NCBI GenBank assembly: GCA_937139605.1
Contig: CAKZQG010000034.1
Span: forward strand, 1-50,882
DNA: 50,882 nt
Direction: 5' to 3'
From: an uncultured bacterium
Lineage (GTDB): Bacteria; DRYD01
Of the stretch, positions 1 through 7,380 are shown piece after piece; position 1 is the first letter of the stretch; each line of letters begins with the position of its first letter. Below the pieces are notes generated by a model. The model saw nothing but the letters and a program-made list of their open reading frames with translations. It did not search any database and had not been told where the DNA came from. A program made the translations under genes and the position numbers.

Positions 1-286
1 AAAAAATAAAAGCAGGTTGATTAAAAAATAAAAACAGGTTGATTAAAAAATAAAAACAGGTTGATTAAAAAATAAAAGCAGGTTGATTAAAAAATAAAAG
101 CAGGTTGATTAAAAAATAAAAACAGGTTGATTAAAAAATAAAAACAGATTGATTAAAAAATAAAAACAGATTGATTAAAAAATAAAAACAGGTTGATTAA
201 AAAATAAAAACAGGTTGATTAAAAAATAAAAGCAGATTGATTAAAAAATAAAAGCAGGTTAATTAAGAAATAAAAGCAGATTGATT
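1..286. repeat. 22-bp tandem direct repeat array, 13 copies
   Basis: Thirteen head-to-tail units of 22 bases, consensus AAAAAATAAAARCAGGTTGA followed by TT, with the period kept exactly from base 1 to 286. Units differ mainly at the R position (A or G) and GGTT versus GATT; the last two units (243-286) are the most diverged, as expected at the edge of an array. It starts at the window edge, so its true length is unknown. Every unit carries TAA stops and no ORF crosses it. There are no spacers, so it is not a CRISPR array. The length and spacing resemble replication iterons, but nothing else here supports an origin; it may be a simple variable-number repeat. Confidence 0.95.
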
Positions 287-317
287 AAAAAATAAAATAA
301 ATAAATCAAAAGAGAGT

Positions 318-389
318 GGGCTGCTAGCTCAGTGGAAGAGCACTTGCCTTTTAAGCAAGGGGTCCTAGGTTCGATTCCTAGGCAGCCCA
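318..389 (+). tRNA. tRNA-Lys (UUU)
   Basis: A complete cloverleaf can be folded by eye. The acceptor stem GGGCUGC (318-324) pairs with GCAGCCC (382-388), with discriminator A389. The D stem is GCUC/GAGC (327-330/338-341), the anticodon stem CUUGC/GCAAG (343-347/355-359), and the loop CUUUUAA places anticodon UUU at 350-352. The T arm has the usual GGUUCGAUUCC. The 3' CCA is not encoded. It reads lysine AAA/AAG codons, AAA being very common in this window. Confidence 0.96.
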
Positions 390-461
390 TTCTTTTTTAT
401 TAAATAAATCTCTACTTTCCCTTAAACCTATCTTATGAAAACTAACACTAATTAACTCTAT

Positions 462-1235
462 ATGAAAAATCAATCCTTAGCTTCCTATATCATAATTTCC
501 TTTATTTTAATTATCTTTTTTATCTTCACTATTTTTCCTATTATTTTTGTTTTATTATTTTCATTTAAAAAAAATTTCATTAATAACTATTTAATTGTTT
601 TAAAGAATTATGATTTTGGGATATATATTTTAAATTCATTGTTTGTTTCTATTGTAGGAGCAGTATTAAGTGTATTAATATGTTTATTAGCTGCTTATTT
701 TTTTTATAAAAATAAAACTAAATTGAGTTCATGGCTTTTAACTTTTATTACTTTATCTTTTTTATTTCCTGCTGAAGCTAAAGTCATATATAATTTTTTT
801 ATTGTTATGAAATTGAATTTATTGGATAAATTAGTGTCAGTATTTTTACCTTTTTTAGTGAATTTATACACTTTATTATTATTTATTCAAGCTTTTAGGT
901 ATTATTCTAAAGAAATTGATGATTATACAGAGTTAGAAGGGTTTAATATTTTCCAAAAGATTTTTTTAATACATATCCCAATTTTAAAGCCATATATTAT
1001 AACGGGGTTTATAATGAATTTTTTAACTTTATGGAATGACTTCTTATGGCCTTTAATTGTATTACAGGATGAAAAGAAATACACTATTCAAGTGGGGATA
1101 AATTATATAGCTAAGTCTTTAATATTTGAGCCCTTATATTTTAGTGCTGCAGTAAGTATATCCATTATTATCCCAATTTTAATTTTCATTGTTTTTAATA
1201 AGTATTTTAGTGTAAAAAATACTGTTAATATTTAA
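462..1235 (+). CDS. ABC sugar transporter permease (MalG/UgpE-like)
   Basis: 257 residues with about six hydrophobic membrane segments, the first at residues 8-35. The cytoplasmic EAA loop of binding-protein-dependent permeases is visible around residues 157-177 (the stretch reading ELEGFNIFQKIFLIHIPILK), with the conserved Gly and the trailing hydrophobic-Pro element. Length and placement fit the MalG-type permease of carbohydrate importers, which normally pairs with a MalF-type permease, an ATPase and a lipoprotein binding protein. None of these is next to it: tRNA-Lys and a repeat array lie upstream and unrelated minus-strand genes downstream. No clear ribosome-binding site precedes the ATG, so the start is less certain. 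The substrate cannot be inferred. Confidence 0.85.
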   Translation: MKNQSLASYIIISFILIIFFIFTIFPIIFVLLFSFKKNFINNYLIVLKNYDFGIYILNSLFVSIVGAVLSVLICLLAAYFFYKNKTKLSSWLLTFITLSFLFPAEAKVIYNFFIVMKLNLLDKLVSVFLPFLVNLYTLLLFIQAFRYYSKEIDDYTELEGFNIFQKIFLIHIPILKPYIITGFIMNFLTLWNDFLWPLIVLQDEKKYTIQVGINYIAKSLIFEPLYFSAAVSISIIIPILIFIVFNKYFSVKNTVNI

Positions 1236-1283
1236 TAATTATTGAATCAGAATTTATAATTCCAAGTAAAAGAATTATTTAAG

Positions 1284-1620
1284 CTAATTATTTATTTCTT
1301 GTTGTCTTTGACGAAATATAATAATAGCTATAATTGCAAGTAAAATCCAGAAAAATATTATAAAGGATATGGCAAATTTAATAGTGGAAGTACTCTCAGC
1401 TGTAACCTCATAAGGATTCTGAGGATTATATCTTATTTCTATTTTTTCCCCTACTGTAGGATATCTATTTATTACTTTTTTTATTTTTCGACCGTCTATT
1501 GAAAATTCTACTTCTATTTTATACTCTTTTTTGGTACGCTTATAACCTTTAGAATCTTTATAAGTTATTATAATAGTTTCATATAGCTATCAAAATCATA
1601 ATAAACAAGCTTTTAGGAGA
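1284..1620 (-). pseudogene. Decayed DUF3592-like membrane protein
   Basis: Between two intact genes the minus strand reads as plausible protein: an extracellular-type segment ending ...RYPTVGEKIEIRYNPQNP, then a C-terminal hydrophobic helix (FAISFIIFFWILLAIIAIII) and a short charged tail ending at TAG (1284-1286). The G-x-x-[IV]-x-[IV]-x-Y-[ND]-P-x-x-P pattern followed by a membrane helix is typical of DUF3592 proteins. An in-frame TAG lies just before the readable part, there is no usable start codon in this frame, and the likely N-terminal end (an ATG near 1598 reading MILIA) is in another frame. The best reading is a gene broken by frameshift and truncation. Function of the family is unknown. 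Confidence 0.5.
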
Positions 1621-1694
1621 TATTTCTTTTTGAAACATATTAGATATTTTATTCTTAAAAATATATTTAGCATATTTAGAATAAAATTTAAAAT

Positions 1695-2510
1695 TTAGGT
1701 GAATATTATACCTATTCCAGCTCTATCTTGATTAGGATTTTCTATTATTTCCATGTACTTATATTTTTGACATTCTTTAAGTTCTTTCCAAAAGATCGGT
1801 TTATAACCTGTATATTTCTTTATATTTCCTTTAGGAGCAATATCATGGATTGCAATAATCCCACCTTTTTTTACTAATGGAGAATACATATCAAAATCCA
1901 TTTTAGTTCCTTCATATGAATGATCCCCATCAATAAATAGGAAATCTAATTCTCTTTGCTTTAGTATTTCTTTTACTTTTATTAGAGTTTTTTCACTATG
2001 GCTGCTACTTCTTATAAGGTGTAATTCTTGAGAAGTTTTTTTAAACTTATTTATTACATTAAGTATAAGGTTATCATATTTTTCATATTTAGGTATTCCG
2101 TAAAAAGGCAAGTCAATACTGATTATACAAGAGTTTGGAGGTAAGACTTTACAAAAGCAAAACAAGGTTCCCCCCCTTGCGGTTCCTATTTCTAAAATAT
2201 TTTGTACATTCATATCTTTCAGTATTTTTAATAATTGTAGAAATTCGCTTTCAAACTGCATAGGAGCTATTATACCGTTATAAAATATCTGAGAAAAATT
2301 AAAAATATCTTCTAAATTTTTAAAATCAATTCTACTTAATTCATTTAAGAGTTCTTCATTATTTATTAAGGATTGCAGCGAATTTATATATTCCTGATAA
2401 ATAAGATCTCTATTTACTTTGGATTGAAAAAATTTTTTTAGCTCTGTTAGCGCCCTTTTTATACCATATTTTTTAGTGTATTTATAAAACTTTTGTATTT
2501 TTTTTAGCAC
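1695..2510 (-). CDS. Class I SAM-dependent methyltransferase (Methyltransf_24-like)
   Basis: 271 residues. The SAM-binding motif I reads NILEIGTARGGTLFCF (about residues 100-115), followed by an acidic residue in the next strand. Later DFLFIDGDHSYEGTKMD and GGIIAIHDI give the D-G-D-H-x-Y-x-x-x-x-x-D signature of the Methyltransf_24/cephalosporin-hydroxylase-like group, often associated with modification of sugars or polysaccharides. The N-terminal 60 or so residues are lysine-rich and helical with no recognised domain. The start is GTG (2510) with no obvious ribosome-binding site, only 10 bases downstream of the 3' end of tRNA-Gly on the same strand, so it may be co-transcribed with rpsF and the tRNA. 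The substrate is unknown. Confidence 0.8.
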   Translation of the reverse strand: MLKKIQKFYKYTKKYGIKRALTELKKFFQSKVNRDLIYQEYINSLQSLINNEELLNELSRIDFKNLEDIFNFSQIFYNGIIAPMQFESEFLQLLKILKDMNVQNILEIGTARGGTLFCFCKVLPPNSCIISIDLPFYGIPKYEKYDNLILNVINKFKKTSQELHLIRSSSHSEKTLIKVKEILKQRELDFLFIDGDHSYEGTKMDFDMYSPLVKKGGIIAIHDIAPKGNIKKYTGYKPIFWKELKECQKYKYMEIIENPNQDRAGIGIIFT

Positions 2511-2520
2511 GTTTTTATAA

Positions 2521-2592
2521 AGCGGTAGACGGGACTTGAACCCGCGACACCCAGCTTGGGAAGCTGGCGCTCTACCCCTGAGCTACTACCGC
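2521..2592 (-). tRNA. tRNA-Gly (CCC)
   Basis: On the minus strand the acceptor GCGGUAG pairs with CUACCGC (2586-2592 with 2522-2528) with discriminator U at 2521. The D stem is GCUC/GAGC, the anticodon stem CCAGC/GCUGG, and the loop UUCCCAA gives anticodon CCC. The T stem GCGGG/CCCGU closes the standard UUCAAGU loop with one G-U pair. No 3' CCA is encoded. It lies between rpsF (15 bases upstream) and a methyltransferase gene (10 bases downstream), all on the minus strand. Confidence 0.96.
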
Positions 2593-2607
2593 TTTTATTA
2601 TATTATT

Positions 2608-2976
2608 TTAATCTTCTTTTGGATCTTTCCTAATTAATATAAATCTTAGGACTTTTTCATTGTTTTTTAAAAGATTTTGGAGTTTGACTACATCATCTGG
2701 ATAAGCCTTAAAATCGATTAAAACATAATACCCTTTTTTCATTTTATTAATAGGATATGCAAAATCTTTTTCTCCTATATTTTCAACTTTTATTATCTCA
2801 CCTTTATTTTCTGTTATAAAGTTCTTGTAAGTTTCTATTAATTCATTTCTTTCTTTTTCTGTTGTATTAAAATTAATTATAAACATTAATTCATAGCTTC
2901 TTGGTTTTATTATTTGTTTTATTTCTTGAATATTTTCATTTTGTTTTATTTTTAGTAATGTTTTTCCTTCTTTCAT
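2608..2976 (-). CDS. rpsF: 30S ribosomal protein S6
   Basis: 122 residues. The S6 fold is recognisable from residue 27: the strand YELMFIINFN, a long helix with NELIETYKNFITENKG, then the conserved strands DFAYPINKMKKGYYVLIDFKA and the final VLRFILIRKD. S6 binds 16S rRNA as a heterodimer with S18. The first 26 residues are a lysine-rich extension, kept because a strong site (AAGGGGG) sits 5 bases before this ATG. In many bacteria rpsF, ssb and rpsR form one operon; here rpsR is on the opposite strand at 6311, and rpsF is followed by tRNA-Gly. Confidence 0.95.
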   Translation of the reverse strand: MKEGKTLLKIKQNENIQEIKQIIKPRSYELMFIINFNTTEKERNELIETYKNFITENKGEIIKVENIGEKDFAYPINKMKKGYYVLIDFKAYPDDVVKLQNLLKNNEKVLRFILIRKDPKED

Positions 2977-3123
2977 AATGCCCCCTTATTTATTATTTTA
3001 TTAATTATTAATATTTTACTTCTATTTATATTATTAACTATTTTATTTTTTTTTCCTTTATTTTAATAGGATATTTAAACAAAATTATAGAAATATAAAA
3101 TAAGGGGAATTAAGGAGGGGCTT

Positions 3124-3939
3124 ATGAGTTTTATTGCTATAAATGATTTAGTTAAAAAATTGATCAATAAATCAGAACCTAAAAAAAATAATTTGAAAAA
3201 TGGTAAAATTTATGTAAAAATTAAAAGACAAGATGATATTAATTCTAAACCATATTATCAAGAGTTTTTAATACCATATAAAGAACATATGAATGTTATA
3301 ATGATATTGATGTATATTAGGGAGAATCCAGTGGATATAGATGGTAATGAGGTTAAGCCTGTAGCATTTGAGGCCAGCTGTTTGGAAGAGGTTTGTGGTA
3401 GTTGTACGATGGTTATAAATGGGAAACCTAGGCAAGCTTGCTCGACTTTAATTGATAACTTAGAACAACCTATTATTATTGAACCTTTGTCTAAATTTAA
3501 AGTAATAAGGGATCTGATAGTTGATAGATCAAAAATGTTTGAAGGGTTAAAGAAAGTAAGGGCTTGGGTGGATATAGATGGTACTTATGATAAAGGCCCA
3601 GGACCTACTTATTCTCAAGAGATACAACAGATTAGATATTCTTTATCAAGATGTATGACATGCGGAGCATGCTTAGAAGTTTGTCCACAATATAATGATA
3701 TAACTAATTTTGTTGGCCCATATGCTTTAGCTCAAGCTTATCTGTTTAATCTACATCCTATTTCTAAAAATTTTGAAAAACATAGGTTGAATTATTTAAT
3801 TTCTAAAGAAGGGATAGCTAACTGTGGAAACGCTCAATTATGTGTTCAAGTTTGTCCTAAATCTATTCCTATTACTGATGCTATAGCTGAACTAAATAAT
3901 AGTATAACTAAATATCTATTATCTTTATTAACTAGATAA
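3124..3939 (+). CDS. sdhB: Succinate dehydrogenase/fumarate reductase iron-sulfur subunit
   Basis: 271 residues carrying all three clusters. The N-terminal ferredoxin-like domain has CLEEVCGSCTMVINGKPRQA followed by Cys (residues 86-106), the [2Fe-2S] ligands. The C-terminal domain has CMTCGACLEVCP (from about residue 177) for [4Fe-4S] and CGNAQLCVQVCP (from about 234) contributing to [3Fe-4S] and [4Fe-4S]. The wording is close to the Bacillus-type SdhB. It passes electrons from the flavoprotein SdhA to the quinone pool at the membrane. An excellent AAGGAGG site lies 7 bases before the ATG. Neither SdhA nor a membrane anchor gene is adjacent, unlike the usual sdhCAB operon; the next gene is a small protein of unknown function. 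Confidence 0.93.
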   Translation: MSFIAINDLVKKLINKSEPKKNNLKNGKIYVKIKRQDDINSKPYYQEFLIPYKEHMNVIMILMYIRENPVDIDGNEVKPVAFEASCLEEVCGSCTMVINGKPRQACSTLIDNLEQPIIIEPLSKFKVIRDLIVDRSKMFEGLKKVRAWVDIDGTYDKGPGPTYSQEIQQIRYSLSRCMTCGACLEVCPQYNDITNFVGPYALAQAYLFNLHPISKNFEKHRLNYLISKEGIANCGNAQLCVQVCPKSIPITDAIAELNNSITKYLLSLLTR

Positions 3940-3977
3940 TATTAAAATAAAGTAAAAAGATTAATACAGATTTGGTT

Positions 3978-4340
3978 ATGGAAAAAAATTATTCAATGGA
4001 TAATTTTGTTTTGCTTATTCAGCAACTTAAGGAACCTTTTGATAAATTAAATCCAATAATGTCCCATGCTAACTTTTTCAATTTAATGAAAATAAATTTT
4101 GAATTATTAGCTGATCAAGTTGCTAGTAGATATTTAAAAGATAGAAATTCTTACGGTGGACAATTACCTATTGAATTAGAGCAACAATATTGTAAAATTT
4201 TAATGGACTCTCTTAAAGAAGGAAACCTTAAAGTTTTAGATTATATCAAGTGGTTAGATGAAGTTATATGGGCTTTGGAAAATGAGCAAGATATTCCAGT
4301 GCTACCTGAAGAACTTTTCATGTGGGAACAATTTAATTAA
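3978..4340 (+). CDS. Hypothetical protein downstream of sdhB
   Basis: 120 residues from the ATG at 3978 (an in-frame TTG lies six bases upstream at 3972). It is soluble, acidic and largely helical, with no signal peptide or membrane segment; the C-terminus EELFMWEQFN is rich in aromatic and acidic residues. I do not recognise the family. It begins 38 bases after the sdhB stop on the same strand and may be co-transcribed, but a strong ribosome-binding site is not visible. Any link to succinate dehydrogenase assembly is only positional. Confidence 0.6.
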   Translation: MEKNYSMDNFVLLIQQLKEPFDKLNPIMSHANFFNLMKINFELLADQVASRYLKDRNSYGGQLPIELEQQYCKILMDSLKEGNLKVLDYIKWLDEVIWALENEQDIPVLPEELFMWEQFN

Positions 4341-4537
4341 AATTTAATTTTAAATGCGATATAGTTTTAATCAAAGATGAAGCACTGAAAAAATAACATA
4401 GAGAATTATTATAAGGGGAAAAAAATTATATATAAAAAAACAAAAAAATCTTTTAAAAATAAAATAAAAAGAATTAAAATTAATTAATTATGTTTTAGTA
4501 TTATTAAAAATTAGAATACCTAATTTAGGGTATATGT

Positions 4538-6223
4538 ATGAGTGAATTTATAAATCAGAAGTTTTTTTCGTTAAAAAAATATTTGGAAATTTTATTCTTA
4601 GAAATCCTAAAATCTCTAAATTTTACAGAAGATATTAAATTTAGTGTTGATAAAAGCCCTGTTAGTGGGTTTGATTATGGAAGTAATATTTTATTAATCT
4701 TAAGAAAAAATTATAAACTAGATGATAGCTTTATAAAAAAAATTATTGAAAAAGTTTCTTTATGTGCTTTTATTAGTAAAGTTGAAGAAGTGAGAGGATT
4801 TTTAAATATTAAATTTTCTAAATATGTTTTTAGATTTGTTTTAGATGATTTTATTAATAATAATTTATGGGATAGTTATAAAGTTTTTAGTGATAGGATT
4901 TTAATTGAGTTTGTTAGTGCTAATCCTACGGGGCCGTTAAATGCTGTTAATGGTAGAGCTGCTTCCTTTGGGTTAGTTTTATCTAATGTTTTAAAATACT
5001 TTGGGAACTATGTTTTTAAAGAATATTATGTTAATGATGTTGGAGAACAAGTTGAAAAATTAATTGATAGTGTTATTCAAAGGATAAGAGAGGTTAATTC
5101 CTTAGATTTTAATATACCTGAAGATGGGTATAAAGGAGAATATTTAAAAGATTTTGCTTTTTATCTTGTTAATAAATATAATATAAATAAAGATAATGTT
5201 TTGGAATTTTTAAAAAATAGAGAATTAATATATAAAGAAACAATAGATTATTTTGTTAATTTACATATTAAAACTTTAAATAGATTTGGAGTAATTTTTG
5301 ATAATTTTTTTAAACAAAGCACTATAAAAGTAGAGGATTTAATAAACTTAATAGATTTTTTAAAAGAAAAGAACTTAGTATATAATCAAGATGAAGCAAT
5401 TTTATTTAGAAGTACTTTATTTAATGATGATAAGGATAGGGTTTTAAAGAAAACAGTTGGCAAAGTTGATTATACTTATTTTGCTTATGATATTGAGTAT
5501 ATAAGGAATAAATTTGGAAGAGGTTTTAATAAGTTAATAACTATATTAGGGCCTGATCATCATGGCTATGTTAATCGTTTAAAAGCTGCTACTTCCGCTT
5601 TAGGATATGATCCAATTAATCATGAGATACTAGTTTTACAGATTGTTAATGTGGTAATGAAAGATAAAGCTTTAAAGATGTCTAAGAGAAAAGGAATTTT
5701 AGTATTATTAGATGAACTAATGGATAATGTTAATCCAGATATTTTAAGGTTTTTCTTCTTATCAAGATTAAAGGAATCTCCATTAGAATTAGATTTGGAG
5801 TTAATGAATAAACTGACTTTGGATAATCCACTTTATTATATTCAATATGTTTATGCAAGAATAAATGGAATTTTAAGAAATATTTATAGCACTGATGAGT
5901 TAGATATAAAACAAGAGTTAGCTAATCTAGTTAAAATGATAAAAATTGATTTTTTAGATGATCAGGAGTTTGGGATATTTTTAGAGGCAATAGAATTAAG
6001 GGATCATATTTATTCTGCTTTAAATGATCCTTATTATTTGGTTTTATGGGCTTATAATTTTGCTAAATCTTTTCATAAGTTTTATAATGCTAATAAGATT
6101 TTATGTGAATTTGAACTTGGAAAAGATAAGCAAAATATAAGATTAACTTTGGTTTTATTTTTTAAAGCGTTGTTAGAACTATGGGCTTCTTTTTTAAATA
6201 TAAAATTACCTAAAAAAATGTAG
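4538..6223 (+). CDS. argS: Arginyl-tRNA synthetase
   Basis: 561 residues, the usual length. Order of domains: an N-terminal additional domain (1-110), the class I Rossmann catalytic domain, and a C-terminal helical DALR anticodon-binding domain (about 440-561) ending LWASFLNIKLPKKM. The block EFVSANPTGPLNAVNGRAA (about residues 123-141) is the ArgRS HIGH region, and LKMSKRKG (about 379-386) is the KMSKS loop. It charges tRNA-Arg with arginine. The HIGH tetrapeptide, normally H-[VIL]-G-H after NPTGPL, reads N-A-V-N, so both histidines are replaced. The rest of the enzyme looks intact and the gene is a single frame, so it is probably functional. The ribosome-binding site is weak (TTAGGG). Confidence 0.93.
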   Translation: MSEFINQKFFSLKKYLEILFLEILKSLNFTEDIKFSVDKSPVSGFDYGSNILLILRKNYKLDDSFIKKIIEKVSLCAFISKVEEVRGFLNIKFSKYVFRFVLDDFINNNLWDSYKVFSDRILIEFVSANPTGPLNAVNGRAASFGLVLSNVLKYFGNYVFKEYYVNDVGEQVEKLIDSVIQRIREVNSLDFNIPEDGYKGEYLKDFAFYLVNKYNINKDNVLEFLKNRELIYKETIDYFVNLHIKTLNRFGVIFDNFFKQSTIKVEDLINLIDFLKEKNLVYNQDEAILFRSTLFNDDKDRVLKKTVGKVDYTYFAYDIEYIRNKFGRGFNKLITILGPDHHGYVNRLKAATSALGYDPINHEILVLQIVNVVMKDKALKMSKRKGILVLLDELMDNVNPDILRFFFLSRLKESPLELDLELMNKLTLDNPLYYIQYVYARINGILRNIYSTDELDIKQELANLVKMIKIDFLDDQEFGIFLEAIELRDHIYSALNDPYYLVLWAYNFAKSFHKFYNANKILCEFELGKDKQNIRLTLVLFFKALLELWASFLNIKLPKKM

Positions 6224-6310
6224 GTTTAACAAAAATAAGATTAAAAAGGATTTTTTTTTAGTTTTAGAGAATATTATATTAATAATTGAAAAAAGGAAGG
6301 AGTTGTTTTT

Positions 6311-6523
6311 ATGCCCAAACGAAAAAAATGCTTATTATGTAATAATAAAATAGATTATGTAGATTATAAGAATTTGGATTTATTAAAAAATTTTATAAAT
6401 GATAAATATAAGATTCAACCTAAGAGGATTACTGGTACTTGCTCTAGACATCAAAGGAAGGTAGCTACTGCTATAAAACGTGCAAGAATAATGGCTTTAA
6501 TCCCATTTGTCCCAGCTATATAA
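6311..6523 (+). CDS. rpsR: 30S ribosomal protein S18
   Basis: 70 residues. Characteristic S18 elements are present: [20 protein letters not shown], then [20 protein letters not shown] and the hydrophobic end MALIPFV. It has CLLC near the N-terminus plus C-x-x-H in the TCSRH segment, so it appears to be a zinc-binding (C+) paralogue. It assembles with S6 on the platform of the 30S subunit. A strong AAGGAAGGAG site precedes the ATG. It is separated from rpsF (opposite strand, 2608-2976) instead of sharing the common rpsF-ssb-rpsR operon. Confidence 0.96.
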   Translation: MPKRKKCLLCNNKIDYVDYKNLDLLKNFINDKYKIQPKRITGTCSRHQRKVATAIKRARIMALIPFVPAI

Positions 6524-6554
6524 GTAAAGTCATACTTATTAAGGAGTGAAATAA

Positions 6555-7361
6555 ATGTATAAAACAGGAGCTATAGGAAGTTTTGTTGTTTTTGTTTTAT
6601 CCTTATTTCTTTATTTTATAGCTTCATTTTTACCCGTTAATTTTTATGACTTTTATTTTTATACTGATAATAAACAATTATTTGAAAATCTTAACTCTAA
6701 GTATTCTCAGGCCTTAAAAAGTTTACAAAATACAAGAGACGGAAAATATTTAAAGCTTAGTTATTCTTTAGATAAAAATGTTATAATTGTTAAAGAAGAT
6801 AAATCTAAATTAGTTTTAGCTTTGTTTGAAAAAAATTATGACTTTTTAGTTAAAAATTTAGGACCTATTTTAAAAAAAAGTGGGTACTCTTTTAATATCA
6901 TACAATTAAGTGATAATACTTACATGCTGTATTTGAATAAAATTTACCCATGCTTAAAACCTATCGATGATGTATTCAAAGTAACAGATACTGTTAGAGA
7001 TTATTTAAGTAAAGATGATATTAAAGGGTTATCTAATTATCTTGCTGAGTATATAGATTCTAATTATGTTAAAGATGTTGTAGATATTCAGCAAAGTATG
7101 TATAAAAAAGGATTTCTTTTTGTTTTAGATTATTATAAACAATCTTATAAAAAAGATATTTATACTATTAAAATTTTTAATATTCCTTATATAAATGACA
7201 ATTTAGAGATAGTTAGTAATATAGTAGAGATTTATAGTAATGCTTTAAAATCTATTAAGCCTTTTTATTATAAGCCCGAATTGAAATTAAAGGTATCTAA
7301 TTTAATTACTTTAGAAAGAAATATCAAAAAAGAAGAAAATAAAAAAGAAGAAAATAATTAA
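6555..7361 (+). CDS. Membrane-anchored protein of unknown function
   Basis: 268 residues. One N-terminal hydrophobic segment (about residues 7-30) is followed by SFLPVNFYDFYF and a large soluble domain rich in Lys, Asp and Tyr, ending in a charged tail made of KKEEN-type repeats. It looks like a signal-anchored protein with most of its mass outside the membrane. I recognise no domain. An AAGGAG site lies 8 bases before the ATG. It begins 31 bases after rpsR and ends 19 bases before glmS, so it is probably part of that transcript. Confidence 0.65.
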   Translation: MYKTGAIGSFVVFVLSLFLYFIASFLPVNFYDFYFYTDNKQLFENLNSKYSQALKSLQNTRDGKYLKLSYSLDKNVIIVKEDKSKLVLALFEKNYDFLVKNLGPILKKSGYSFNIIQLSDNTYMLYLNKIYPCLKPIDDVFKVTDTVRDYLSKDDIKGLSNYLAEYIDSNYVKDVVDIQQSMYKKGFLFVLDYYKQSYKKDIYTIKIFNIPYINDNLEIVSNIVEIYSNALKSIKPFYYKPELKLKVSNLITLERNIKKEENKKEENN

Positions 7362-7380
7362 ATAAAATTTTGATTAAGTT

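Noticed and set aside
1-286. CRISPR array
   Set aside because: The 22-base units are directly adjacent with no variable spacers, and no cas gene is present.
7362-7380. glmS self-cleaving ribozyme upstream of glmS
   Set aside because: Only 19 bases lie between the preceding gene and glmS, not enough room for the ribozyme, and no core sequence is visible.
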